From assembly GCA_024639785.1 (NCBI GenBank), contig JAHEGI010000001.1, forward strand, positions 1 through 64,000: DNA of 64,000 nt, in the 5' to 3' direction. This document shows positions 44,901 through 52,252 of this stretch, piece by piece (positions within the stretch are counted from its first letter, which is position 1; each line of letters starts with the position of its first letter). The notes under the pieces were generated by a model. That model saw only the letters and a program-made list of their open reading frames with translations. It had not been told where the DNA came from and made no database searches. The position numbers and the translations under genes are program-made. The DNA comes from Cryomorphaceae bacterium. GTDB taxonomy: Bacteria > Bacteroidota > Bacteroidia > Flavobacteriales > Schleiferiaceae.

Positions 44901-45293
44901 CGTCGCGGTAACGTTCAAGGGGCCTTGCGCCCATTGACGCGCCGTTTCGCGAATAAGGGCAAATGCTTCTGGGAGGATCTCATCCAGCACCGACTCCTCT
45001 GCCACAATGGCTGATTTTGTCAGTTCATCGATGCGGAGATAGTGCTGTTCTTTTGCTTCAAAGTCCAATTCGGACTCAGCTAAAGCCTTGAGTTCGGCAA
45101 TTTCCTGCGCCTGAGAGGCGGAGGCTGCTTGGATTTTTACTTTGAATTCTGCGGTCTTAGCGCGCAGCTGATCGGGGTTCATGCCACTGAGCGCCTGCTC
45201 TGCCGCGTGAATCTTGTCGATATAGGGTTGAATTTCCTTGAGGTCGTTTTGCGACTTATCGCCAAGGATTTTCTGAAGAAGCTTCTGAATCAT
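41931..45293 (-). CDS. secA: SecA, preprotein translocase ATPase
   Basis: The motor of Sec export, 1120 residues. Walker A is [13 protein letters not shown] and the helicase motifs GRGTDIKLS and [14 protein letters not shown] are intact. It is longer than the E. coli protein (about 900), through an insert in the first nucleotide-binding region (about residues 345-470) that is usual in Bacteroidota. The C-terminal zinc-binding CxC motif is absent; instead a short [11 protein letters not shown] tail closes the protein. A -7 box stands 8 nt upstream of the ATG. Confidence 0.96.
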   Translation of the reverse strand: MIQKLLQKILGDKSQNDLKEIQPYIDKIHAAEQALSGMNPDQLRAKTAEFKVKIQAASASQAQEIAELKALAESELDFEAKEQHYLRIDELTKSAIVAEESVLDEILPEAFALIRETARQWAQGPLNVTATEIDRALVGKMGAVDIHGEQATWNNHWDAAGSPVSWNMVHYDVQLFGGTVLHKGRIAEMATGEGKTLVATLPVYLNALSGRGVHVVTVNDYLSKRDAEWMGPLYQFHGLTVDCIDKHRPNSEGRRQAYLADITFGTNNEFGFDYLRDNMARDMSELVQRGHHFAIVDEVDSVLIDDARTPLIISGPTPNGDRHEFNELKPFVVELYNQQKSVAQDALMQAKRLLSEGNSKDAGFQMLRAHRALPKNKALIKFLSEEGNKALLQKTEGVYLQNQGKEMKIVDEALYFSIEEKQNQVNLTDLGIELLSNKTSEDFFVLPDMSTELDRIEKSDLDTAAKAQEKDSLLRDYRQKSERIHTMNQLLKAYTMFEKDVEYVLMDSKVKIVDEQTGRIMDGRRYSDGLHQAIEAKENVTIEAATQTYATVTLQNYFRMYNKLSGMTGTAETEAGEFWEIYKLDVTVIPTNRPIARDDRDDLVYKTKREKYNAVIDEIVTLRDAGRPVLVGTTSVEISELLSKALNMRKIPHQVLNAKLHQKEADIVAEAGRPGTVTIATNMAGRGTDIKLSDEAKAAGGLAIVGTERHDSRRVDRQLRGRAGRQGDPGSSQFFVSLEDNLMRLFGSERIASLMDRMGHEDGEVIQHSMVSKSIERAQKKVEENNFGMRKRLLEYDDVMNSQREGIYRRRRNALSGERLQVDIANSAYDLAASLVQNTKPSNAYQAFELDIFETFGITPPVSQEEFERLKAPELTQKTYSAAMENYVLKAQRVAQQALPVLQNVLNEQGANVERILVPFTDGARALQVSTHLQKSVDSQGESLMRDVEKGIVLAMIDENWKEHLRNMDDLRQNVQGAVYEQKDPLLIYKHESFNLFREMLGEMNQSVISFLFRAGLPVADPATQAQSVRRAPAASPRKEQLQTSGPGAEATPAPSRGVGRAPMPGSPAPARNTTPVVNQKKFGRNDLVTVANIVTGEKKQVKYKVAEPLLNQGWTILED

Positions 45294-45301
45294 GGTAGCG
45301 G

Positions 45302-45309
45302 CAAAAGTA
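45302..45309 (-). promoter_or_regulatory. -7 box of secA
   Basis: The minus strand reads TACTTTTG, a perfect match, 8 nt before the ATG in the 58-bp gap after the DUF2795 gene. Confidence 0.6.
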
Positions 45310-45351
45310 CAATCCTTGTGCCACCTATGCGTTTAGAAACGGTTGGCAGAA

Positions 45352-45576
45352 TCAGTACTCTTCTTCGTTCCAAAGAAAGTCATCATCCGAAGGGTAGTCA
45401 GGCCAAATTTCTTCGATGGATTCGTAGATCTCGGCCTCTTCTTCCTCAACGGCTTGAAGGTTCTCCACAACTTCCAAAGGAGCGCCTGTACGGATTGCGT
45501 AATCGATCAATTCGTCTTTGGTAGCGGGCCAAGGAGCGTCGCTTAAGTAGGAGGCTAATTCAAGTGTCCAATACAT
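45352..45576 (-). CDS. DUF2795 family small acidic protein
   Basis: A 74-residue acidic protein starting MYWTLELASYLSDAPWPATKD, a beginning shared widely by Bacteroidota homologues, with a short helix pair and an acidic tail (YPSDDDFLW). The start is four codons inside the longest frame. Function unknown. It lies between the cobalamin adenosyltransferase and SecA genes with its own promoter. Confidence 0.85.
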   Translation of the reverse strand: MYWTLELASYLSDAPWPATKDELIDYAIRTGAPLEVVENLQAVEEEEAEIYESIEEIWPDYPSDDDFLWNEEEY

Positions 45577-45601
45577 AGGAGAAGGCAATAGTAATTTTGC
45601 G

Positions 45602-45609
45602 CAAATATA
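45602..45609 (-). promoter_or_regulatory. -7 box of the DUF2795 gene
   Basis: The minus strand reads TATATTTG, a perfect match, 25 nt before the ATG. Confidence 0.5.
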
Positions 45610-45638
45610 TTCGTTTTAGAACGCTACGCAAGTACTAT

Positions 45639-46199
45639 TTAATACTCTGGTTTCCAAGGCGTTTCTTTAACGCCTAATTCTACGCACAACCAGCGTGAAA
45701 GGGCAAAGAAGTAATCGCTCAATCGATTGAGCAATGGAAGCACGTGTTCCGGGACAGGCACGGCAGAACCCTCCAAGGCTTTTTGAAGTTCGGTACATTG
45801 CCTTTCTGCCCGACGGCAAACCGTCCGGGCGATATGCGCTTGGCTCACCGCCGGATGGCCTCCCGGCAAGACAAAATTTCGCAAAGGCGGTAGGGAAGCG
45901 TCCATGCGGTCAATGGCTCCTTCAAGACGCTGAACCCATTCGGCGCGCACAGGAGGGAGCTTACTAAGCATTTCCACGGAGTCATTGGCAAGATGTGACC
46001 CAGCAGAGAATAACCACGACTGAATCGATTTAAGCTCTTCATAAAGGCTCTCCGGCCCTAGGTCTACCAGCATTCCCACATGGGCATTCAGCTCATCCAA
46101 TGAGCCATAGGCGTGTAAGCGCAAATCAGCTTTGGATACGCGCTGACCGCTGAATAATCCTGTGGTTCCGGCATCACCGGTTTTCGTATAAATCTTCAC
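45639..46199 (-). CDS. PduO-type cob(I)alamin adenosyltransferase
   Basis: The enzyme that makes adenosylcobalamin from cob(I)alamin and ATP, 186 residues. The ATP-binding start IYTKTGDAGTTGLFSG (about 3-18) and the helical motif RTVCRRAERQ are diagnostic. The start codon is GTG, and a TACCTTTA box ends 5 nt upstream of it. No cobalamin-dependent enzyme is in the window. Confidence 0.93.
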   Translation of the reverse strand: MKIYTKTGDAGTTGLFSGQRVSKADLRLHAYGSLDELNAHVGMLVDLGPESLYEELKSIQSWLFSAGSHLANDSVEMLSKLPPVRAEWVQRLEGAIDRMDASLPPLRNFVLPGGHPAVSQAHIARTVCRRAERQCTELQKALEGSAVPVPEHVLPLLNRLSDYFFALSRWLCVELGVKETPWKPEY

Positions 46200-46204
46200 T
46201 TCGA

Positions 46205-46212
46205 TAAAGGTA
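46205..46212 (-). promoter_or_regulatory. -7 box of the adenosyltransferase, 5 nt from GTG
   Basis: The minus strand reads TACCTTTA, one base from consensus, with five bases before the GTG start. Confidence 0.55.
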
Positions 46213-46272
46213 ACGGAATGTCGACCTTTCTGTTCGCATTAAACCTCTTCGCCATAGCGCCGTCCAATAGCC

Positions 46273-47421
46273 ATGATCCGACAACTTTCACTTCTATTGC
46301 CCGCTGCGCTCATTTGGACGAGCTGCCAGCCTGAATTCCCCGTTGACCCTGTCGCCGAGTACCTAAACCTTCCTGAGACGCCATACGACTATACGCCTAG
46401 CGAGCTCCCGGCCCACTTTGCCCAACCCAATGTGTTGGCGTCGGATAACACGCCCATGACCAACCCCGTCACGGACGACGGAGCGACACTGGGGCGCGTC
46501 CTTTTCTACGATAAAAACCTTTCCGCCAACCGCAGCATTTCCTGCGCTAATTGCCACCAACAGACGATGGGCTTTGGGGACAACAAGACCTTCAGCGAAG
46601 GCTTCGAGGGCGGCCTCACCGGGCGCCACTCCATGGGCTTGAGCAATGCCCGATTCTACCCCAACGGCGCCTTCTTTTGGGACGAGCGTGCAAGTACACT
46701 AGAAGACCAAGTGCTGATGCCCATTCAGGACCCTGTGGAAATGGGCATGCGTATCGATACACTTTTGGCCCGTGTCGAGAACTTGGCCTACTACGCACCA
46801 CTTTTCGAAAAGGCGTTCGGAACAGAAGACATATCTGAACTACGCGTTCGTCAAGCGCTGGCGCAGTTTGTCCGAAGTATCATGAGCTACCAGGCTCCCT
46901 ATGACCAAGGTCGCGTCCAAGTGAATGCTCCAACGGATCCTTTTCCCAATTTCACCGCGCAAGAAAACCAAGGCAAGGCCCTCTTCTTTGGCCTGCCCCC
47001 GGGTCCTGGTGGCCCTCCCGTTCCTGGAGCATGTAGTACCTGCCACGGTACGGAAGCCTTTACGGCACCCGGTTCGCGCAACAACGGGCTTGACCTCGTC
47101 ACCACCGATGCTGGCGTAGGGGGTGTAAACAATAATCCTGCCCAGGTGGGACTTTTCAAGGTGCCATCACTGCGAAATTTAACCGGCCGAGGCCCTTACA
47201 TGCACGATGGCCGGTTCGCCACGTTGGCCCAAGTAATCGATCACTACAGCACAGGGGTTCAGGACCATCCCAATTTGAGTCCGCAACTTCGCGGACCGAA
47301 CGGCGACCCGGTGAGTCCCAATTTCAACCCTGCGCAAAAGGCCGCGTTGGTTGCTTTCCTCCAAACATTGGACGACCCGAGCCTGGCGAATGATGTGAAA
47401 TTTGGGAATCCTTTTAAATAG
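46273..47421 (+). CDS. Di-haem cytochrome c peroxidase, lipoprotein
   Basis: A bacterial di-haem peroxidase (MauG/CcpA family) of 382 residues. Lipobox IWTSC (about residues 14-18) suggests a lipid anchor. Haem sites are CANCH (Cys91, Cys94, His95) and CSTCH (Cys254, Cys257, His258). The GRGPYMHDGRFATL motif near the C-terminus is typical. It reduces hydrogen peroxide with electrons from cytochrome c, in the periplasm. The promoter is not clear; the divergent adenosyltransferase shares a 73-bp spacer. It converges with purF across a structured repeat. Confidence 0.92.
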   Translation: MIRQLSLLLPAALIWTSCQPEFPVDPVAEYLNLPETPYDYTPSELPAHFAQPNVLASDNTPMTNPVTDDGATLGRVLFYDKNLSANRSISCANCHQQTMGFGDNKTFSEGFEGGLTGRHSMGLSNARFYPNGAFFWDERASTLEDQVLMPIQDPVEMGMRIDTLLARVENLAYYAPLFEKAFGTEDISELRVRQALAQFVRSIMSYQAPYDQGRVQVNAPTDPFPNFTAQENQGKALFFGLPPGPGGPPVPGACSTCHGTEAFTAPGSRNNGLDLVTTDAGVGGVNNNPAQVGLFKVPSLRNLTGRGPYMHDGRFATLAQVIDHYSTGVQDHPNLSPQLRGPNGDPVSPNFNPAQKAALVAFLQTLDDPSLANDVKFGNPFK

Positions 47422-47633
47422 CGAGGGAGCGAGCGCGAAGCGCTCGTTCCGTTTGTTGGTTCGTTGGCTAGTTGGTTTGTCTGGGAATACGATGCACAGT
47501 CCCTTAAACGCTTAATCTCTTTTACCCTTAAACGGTGGTGAGGACCTTCGCTGCGCGCCGAGACTTTTAGGAAGTGGGCTCCCAATCGATCAAACCAGCA
47601 AACGGCGTGAAGCGCCCTTTCGCCCGTTAACCC
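47422..47633. repeat. Structured convergent-spacer element, copy B
   Basis: The spacer between the peroxidase and purF genes, which converge. The core at 47503-47533 differs from copy A (13875-13905) at a single base. The block TTCGCTGCGCGCCG follows as in copy A. Outer arms 47449-47465 and 47591-47605 pair imperfectly, and a separate perfect hairpin (GAGCGC GAA GCGCTC) sits at 47431-47445. No gene is visible. Confidence 0.75.
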
Positions 47634-49535
47634 TTAGTACGCCCGATCACTGCTTCCCTCCATGTAGTTCACGAAGGCGCGGTTGGCGACGCGTATTCCA
47701 CCAGGGGTAGGATAGTTGCCGGTGAAGTACCAGTCGCCAAGGTTTTCGGGGCAAGAAGCATGTAGGTCTTCGATGGTCTGGTAGATGACCTTCACCTCGG
47801 CTTTGACGCCGGCAGGGGTAAGCATTTGGGCAATTCGGTCCGAAATTTCCTCCGCCGTAAAGGGCGCATAGACGGCCTTCGCGGCATTAATCTGCTCCTC
47901 CATGGGTTTCTCGAGTTCAGCTTTTGCGGCAGCCAAAGCATCTGTTAAAACATGCCACAAGCCTCGCTCTTCTAGGAGCGAAACAGCGGCTCGGAAAGCG
48001 GCAAAGTCGCCCATCTTCGCCATGTCGATGCCATAGCAATCGGGGTAGCGAATCTGAGGGGCGGATGAAACGATGATGATGCGCTTCGGCCCCAGGCGGT
48101 CGAGCATCTTTAGAATACTTTGCTTGAGCGTGGTTCCGCGGACGATGCTGTCGTCTACGGCAACGACCGTGTCTTTGGGTTCGACCACGTGGTAGGTGCT
48201 GTCATAGACGTGGGATACCATGTCTTCTCGACCGGCATCTTCCGTGATGAAGGTGCGGAGCTTAACGTCCTTCCAGGCAATCTTTTCTAGGCGAGGGCGG
48301 CGCGTGAGGATGTGTTTCAAGTCCTCTGCTTTGTAGTCGCTTCCCAGCGCAGCTACTTGCTGAATTTTTTGCTCGTTCAGGGCATCTTCAACCCCTTTAA
48401 GCAAACCATAAAATGAAATTTCTGCGGTATTTGGGATGAAGCTGAAAACGGTATCGTCAAAATTTCTATCCGCGGCATCAAGCACGCGATTGGCCAATCG
48501 GCGTCCTAGTTCTAGGCGCTCATGGTAGATGGCTCCGTCATTTCCGCGTGAGAAATAGATACGCTCAAAGGAGCAGGCCAAGCGCTCTTTGGGCTCAAGA
48601 ACTTTCTCAATGGAGACATCTCCATTGCGGCGAATCCAAATCATATGCCCAGGCGGGACTTCATGTACATCTTCATAGGCCACGCCGAAAGCCGTCTGAA
48701 TGACCGGACGTTCAGAAGCTACGACCGCCACCTCGTCATCCACATAATAGTAGGCTGGGCGAATGCCGTTGGGATCGCGAAGCAAGAAGGCATCTCCTTG
48801 TCCCACCATGCCGCCCATGGCATATCCGCCATCCCATGGGGCTGCCGCCTTGCGAAGGACACGAGGCAGCTGGAGGTTATTCATTTGGTATACGCTGCGC
48901 TCTGGCTTGCTATGGCCATAGACTTCTTTGGCTTCTTTATGCAGGCGCTCGTTTTCTTTGTCCAAGAAATGCCCAATTTTTTCCATCACGGTGACGGTGT
49001 CGGCCCGCTCTTTGGGATGCTGGCCCAAAGAAACCAGCTCATCCACCAGCTCCTTTACATTGGTCATGTTAAAATTCCCAGCAACGATCAAATTGCGACT
49101 CATCCAGTTGCTCTGGCGCAGAAAAGGGTGGCAAGCTTCAATCGAGTTTCCGCCATAGGTGCCGTATCGGAGGTGACCTAAGTACACCTCACAAGCAAAG
49201 GCCAAATTTTCCTTAACCCATTGGACATCCTTCAGGCGCTCAGGCTTTCCATCCACCATCGTATTGATGCGCGTCTGGATGCGATGAAAAATGTCCTGCA
49301 TGGGCTTGGATTCGACAGAACGATAGCGGCTGATGTAGCGCTGACCGGGAGCCATGTCTAGTTTGACACCAGCCAAACCTGCGCCATCTTGGCCGCGGTT
49401 GTGCTGTTTTTCCATCATGAGAACCATTTTGTTCAGGCCATACAAGGCCGTCCCGTGCTTTTCCAGGTAGTGTCCTAGGGGTTTGCGGAGCCTTAGTAAG
49501 GCAATTCCGCACTCGTGGTGGATGGCGTCGCTCAT
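47634..49535 (-). CDS. purF: PurF-type amidophosphoribosyltransferase, long form
   Basis: A glutamine amidotransferase of 633 residues that makes phosphoribosylamine from PRPP in purine synthesis. The N-terminal part is an Ntn-type glutaminase: Cys9 in HECGIALLRL would be the nucleophile after removal of eight residues. Further on, RGQDGAG, HLRYGTYGG and the PRPP loop VVAVDDSIVRGTT are present. It is about 130 residues longer than classical PurF, mostly in a C-terminal extension. Many Bacteroidota carry this long form, sometimes beside a shorter PurF, so a paralogue with altered role is possible. I chose the ATG giving the short propeptide and lying after a perfect -7 box. Confidence 0.85.
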   Translation of the reverse strand: MSDAIHHECGIALLRLRKPLGHYLEKHGTALYGLNKMVLMMEKQHNRGQDGAGLAGVKLDMAPGQRYISRYRSVESKPMQDIFHRIQTRINTMVDGKPERLKDVQWVKENLAFACEVYLGHLRYGTYGGNSIEACHPFLRQSNWMSRNLIVAGNFNMTNVKELVDELVSLGQHPKERADTVTVMEKIGHFLDKENERLHKEAKEVYGHSKPERSVYQMNNLQLPRVLRKAAAPWDGGYAMGGMVGQGDAFLLRDPNGIRPAYYYVDDEVAVVASERPVIQTAFGVAYEDVHEVPPGHMIWIRRNGDVSIEKVLEPKERLACSFERIYFSRGNDGAIYHERLELGRRLANRVLDAADRNFDDTVFSFIPNTAEISFYGLLKGVEDALNEQKIQQVAALGSDYKAEDLKHILTRRPRLEKIAWKDVKLRTFITEDAGREDMVSHVYDSTYHVVEPKDTVVAVDDSIVRGTTLKQSILKMLDRLGPKRIIIVSSAPQIRYPDCYGIDMAKMGDFAAFRAAVSLLEERGLWHVLTDALAAAKAELEKPMEEQINAAKAVYAPFTAEEISDRIAQMLTPAGVKAEVKVIYQTIEDLHASCPENLGDWYFTGNYPTPGGIRVANRAFVNYMEGSSDRAY

Positions 49536-49553
49536 CAGTGGGATTTCAAAGGA

Positions 49554-49561
49554 CAAAGGTA
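49554..49561 (-). promoter_or_regulatory. -7 box of purF
   Basis: The minus strand reads TACCTTTG, a perfect match, 18 nt upstream of the purF ATG, divergent from the ACMSD promoter 9 bp away. Confidence 0.6.
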
Positions 49562-49570
49562 GCGCTTCCC

Positions 49571-49578
49571 TATCTTCG
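49571..49578 (+). promoter_or_regulatory. -7 box of the ACMSD gene
   Basis: TATCTTCG is one base from TAnnTTTG and lies 25 nt before the ATG at 49604. Confidence 0.5.
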
Positions 49579-49603
49579 CTCAAGACCCTCGAATCACCGC
49601 CTC

Positions 49604-50611
49604 ATGCATCTACAGCCACTCGTCGTCGATATCCATACGCACATCCTTCCCGAGCATATTCCTCCCTTTGCTCAGCGCTTTGGATATGGGGGGTTTATCC
49701 ATTTGGACCATCACTGCCCTGGGTGTGCCCGCATGATGAAAGATGATCAGTTTTTTCGTGAGATTCAATCAAATTGTTGGGATCCAGAAGTGCGCATGGG
49801 GGAATGCGCCATCCATGGGGTGCACATGCAAGTGCTCTCGACCGTCCCTGTCATGTTTAGCTATTGGGCCCCTGCCAAAGATGGACTCGAGGTGGCCCGG
49901 TTCTTAAATGACCACATTGCCGAAGTGGTGGAACGATACCCCGGGCGTTTTGAAGGCTTAGGAACTTTGCCATTGCAGTCTCCTGAGCTTTCCATTATGG
50001 AACTTGAACGATGTAAGTCGATTGGTCTGAAAGGAGTTCAAATCGGGAGCCACATCAACGATTGGAATCTTGATGCCCCGGAGTTATTTCCCGTTTTTGA
50101 AGCTTGTGAACGTTTAGGGATGGCGGTTTTTGTCCACCCATGGGATATGATGGGGACCCCCACCATGCCAAAATATTGGCTTCCATGGTTAGTGGGTATG
50201 CCAGCTGAATCTTCTCGGGCTTTGTGCTCCTTGATTTTTGGAGGCGTTTTGGAACGGTTGCCTGCGCTTCGAGTGGCTATCGCTCATGGAGGCGGAAGTT
50301 TTCCGGCGACCTTGGGAAGAATTCAGCATGGATTTGATGTGCGGCCAGACCTCTGTGCGGTGGATAATCCCATTGCTCCGAGTGCATATGTTGGCAAATT
50401 TTGGCTCGATAGCCTGGTGCATGACCCAATGGCCTTGAATTTCATCACGGACATGATGGGGGAGGACAAAATCGCCCTGGGCACCGACTATCCTTTCCCG
50501 CTAGGGGAGTTAGCGCCAGGGAAGCTCATTCAATCGATGGATTGGCCGGAGGCCAAAAAAGCTAAAGTCTTGGGGACTAATGCACTGGATTGGCTGAACG
50601 GGCCTAAATAG
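49604..50611 (+). CDS. ACMSD (aminocarboxymuconate semialdehyde decarboxylase)
   Basis: An amidohydrolase-family enzyme of 335 residues. Zinc ligands are His11 and His13 in DIHTHILP, a later His in FVHPWDMMG, and the Asp of GTDYPFPLGE; an AHGGG motif is also present. The overall pattern is that of ACMSD, which decarboxylates the product of 3-hydroxyanthranilate dioxygenase and steers kynurenine carbon away from NAD. The dioxygenase gene lies 0.7 kb downstream on the other strand, supporting the call. It converges with the DtxR-family gene with an 8-bp gap. Confidence 0.9.
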   Translation: MHLQPLVVDIHTHILPEHIPPFAQRFGYGGFIHLDHHCPGCARMMKDDQFFREIQSNCWDPEVRMGECAIHGVHMQVLSTVPVMFSYWAPAKDGLEVARFLNDHIAEVVERYPGRFEGLGTLPLQSPELSIMELERCKSIGLKGVQIGSHINDWNLDAPELFPVFEACERLGMAVFVHPWDMMGTPTMPKYWLPWLVGMPAESSRALCSLIFGGVLERLPALRVAIAHGGGSFPATLGRIQHGFDVRPDLCAVDNPIAPSAYVGKFWLDSLVHDPMALNFITDMMGEDKIALGTDYPFPLGELAPGKLIQSMDWPEAKKAKVLGTNALDWLNGPK

Positions 50612-50619
50612 CCCGAAGC

Positions 50620-51273
50620 TTAAAGTACGTACAGACGTTTGGCTAAGTCCTCGCGGATGAGGCTTACCTTCCCATTGTGGCGAATCACCACGGAACCTTC
50701 GGGGGCACCGGGGCCAAGAATCGTCAATTCCGAGTCCAAAGCCAATTCAATGGCATCCAATTGCCCAATGATTTCGGGGGAGTCGTCTGTGACAGAAACC
50801 AAACGACATAGCTGACCTGTTCTAGACTGCGAAAGAGGAAATCCTTCATAATCGGCCATGAGCAAGTCGACGGAAGGGATGGGATCCCCATGGGGGTCTA
50901 CCTTGGGGAAGCCTAGAAATTCGTCCAGTTTATCTACCAGCTTTTCACTGCGCACGTGCTCGAGTTGTTCGGCAATCTCATGAACCTCATTCCAGCTAAA
51001 TCCCAAGGATTTATATAGAAACACCTCCCAAATTCGGTGCTTTCGCAACAGGGAAATCGCAATGCGTTCGCCTAGGTTCGTCAAGCTAATGTGCCCGTAT
51101 TTTTTGTAGTTCACGAGGCCCTTTGACTTGAGCTTTTTTAGCATGGAAGTCACGCTGGGGGGCGCAACATGCAACTTGGCGGCAAGGTGATTCGTGCCTA
51201 CTTCGTCTCCGGTCATTTTTAGACGTAGGAGCATTTTGAGGTAATCCTCTTCGTTTCTAGTGGCGCGGTTCAT
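50620..51273 (-). CDS. DtxR/MntR family metal-dependent repressor
   Basis: A regulator of 217 residues: N-terminal winged helix (about 6-65; APPSVTSMLKKLKSKGLV), a metal-binding dimerisation helix region (HEIAEQLEHVRSEKLVDKLDEFL), and a C-terminal FeoA/SH3-like domain (about 145-217). Members sense Fe(II) or Mn(II) and repress uptake genes. It overlaps the 3-hydroxyanthranilate dioxygenase gene by 4 bp and must be made from the same transcript, which is unusual for this family. Which metal it senses is not decidable here. Confidence 0.9.
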   Translation of the reverse strand: MNRATRNEEDYLKMLLRLKMTGDEVGTNHLAAKLHVAPPSVTSMLKKLKSKGLVNYKKYGHISLTNLGERIAISLLRKHRIWEVFLYKSLGFSWNEVHEIAEQLEHVRSEKLVDKLDEFLGFPKVDPHGDPIPSVDLLMADYEGFPLSQSRTGQLCRLVSVTDDSPEIIGQLDAIELALDSELTILGPGAPEGSVVIRHNGKVSLIREDLAKRLYVL

Positions 51274-51797
51274 TTTGAAAATCGGGGATCACTGTCCATA
51301 ATGGATTGGCAGCTAGAACAAGTTCGTAAATCCACATCTCCATAGAATTGGTGGAAGTGTGGCAGAAAATCCGTTTCGATGTTATTCAGTTCGAAATAGG
51401 CCGAATGTAAAGGGGTGTTACACGCATCGCAAAACCAAAGTAAGCCATCCGTAAAACCTTTTCCCGCTCGTTTGCGCTCAATGACTAAACCAACACTTCC
51501 GGCCTCACGAATAGGTGAATGAGGCGTTTTAGCCGGACATAAAAACATGTCTCCAGCCTCGAGCACATAGTCCACGATTTGACCGTCTTGTTGGGTGCGT
51601 ACGGTGATATGGCCTTCAAGCTGATAAAAGAACTCCTCGGTTTCATTGTAATGGTAGTCTTTTCGGGCATTTGGGCCCGCCACGACCATCACTATATAAT
51701 CGTCCGATTCGGGAGTAAGATTCTTGTTTCCCACGGGGGGGACAAGCTCGTGTCGGTGGTCTTCCAACCAGCGTTGGAAATTGAAGGGTATGGGCAT
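51270..51797 (-). CDS. 3-hydroxyanthranilate 3,4-dioxygenase
   Basis: A cupin-type iron dioxygenase of 175 residues that opens 3-hydroxyanthranilate. The catalytic iron ligands fall at His49, Glu55 and His93, and a second rubredoxin-like iron site is at Cys123, Cys126, Cys160 and Cys163, the layout of the bacterial type. The start is fixed by a TAACTTTG box 5 nt upstream; an in-frame ATG eight codons earlier is upstream of that box. The next gene is the DtxR-family regulator, with a 4-bp overlap. Confidence 0.94.
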   Translation of the reverse strand: MPIPFNFQRWLEDHRHELVPPVGNKNLTPESDDYIVMVVAGPNARKDYHYNETEEFFYQLEGHITVRTQQDGQIVDYVLEAGDMFLCPAKTPHSPIREAGSVGLVIERKRAGKGFTDGLLWFCDACNTPLHSAYFELNNIETDFLPHFHQFYGDVDLRTCSSCQSIMDSDPRFSK

Positions 51798-51802
51798 AGA
51801 AA

Positions 51803-51810
51803 CAAAGTTA
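51803..51810 (-). promoter_or_regulatory. -7 box of the dioxygenase, 5 nt from ATG
   Basis: The minus strand reads TAACTTTG, a perfect match, with five bases (TTTCT) before the ATG. Confidence 0.6.
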
Positions 51811-51881
51811 GGATGAGCCAACTCTCTTTAATCTCGTTGCGTAGAAACTTTTAGCCATCGCCATGAAAGCATGAGTAATCG

Positions 51882-51902
51882 GTACTATGTGTTGCATAGT
51901 AC
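51882..51902. promoter_or_regulatory. Palindromic operator upstream of padR
   Basis: Half-sites GTACTATG and CATAGTAC are perfect reverse complements around a 5-bp centre TGTTG. The TTG of the centre is 21 bp upstream of the padR -7 box, where the -33 element is expected, so a protein bound here would block the promoter. Autorepression by PadR is the natural inference. Confidence 0.65.
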
Positions 51903-51915
51903 TAAATATAAACTA

Positions 51916-51923
51916 TATCTTTG
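51916..51923 (+). promoter_or_regulatory. -7 box of padR-pspC-M61, 5 nt from ATG
   Basis: TATCTTTG is a perfect match, preceded by TTG at 51892-51894. Five bases lie between box and ATG. Confidence 0.65.
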
Positions 51924-51928
51924 CAGTC

Positions 51929-52249
51929 ATGAATACTGAAAATGCACGCGCTCAAATGCGCAAAGGAGTCCTAGAACTCTGTGTGCTTCGGGTCGTTCGG
52001 CGGGGCGAGGCCTACACCTCCGATTTGTCCGAAGCCCTGAAGCAAGCAGACCTGCTCGTTGTCGAGGGGACCCTTTATCCACTTCTTACGCGCCTTAAAA
52101 ATGCGGGCTGGTTGGAATACAGATGGGAAGAATCCAAGTCAGGGCCGCCCAGGAAGTACTACAAGCTCACTGAAAATGGCGAGCGCCTCTTGGAAGCGCT
52201 GGACCAAGAGTGGAATCAATTTGTCAACGCCGTTAACTCCCTTACCTAG
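51929..52249 (+). CDS. PadR family transcriptional regulator
   Basis: A small PadR-type winged-helix repressor (106 residues), with the usual start MRKGVLELCVLRVV, the recognition helix region and the wing GTLYPLLTRLKNAGWLEYRW. The start is set by the -7 box 5 nt upstream; an in-frame start 14 codons earlier lies across the promoter. A palindrome overlapping the -33 site suggests autoregulation. The next gene, 3 bp on, is a PspC-domain protein, a pairing often seen in Bacteroidota. Confidence 0.92.
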   Translation: MNTENARAQMRKGVLELCVLRVVRRGEAYTSDLSEALKQADLLVVEGTLYPLLTRLKNAGWLEYRWEESKSGPPRKYYKLTENGERLLEALDQEWNQFVNAVNSLT

Positions 52250-52252
52250 ATC

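Noticed and set aside
46200-46272. Promoter box for the cytochrome c peroxidase
   Set aside because: GACCTTTC at about 46220 resembles a -7 box but lacks the TA and is far from certain.
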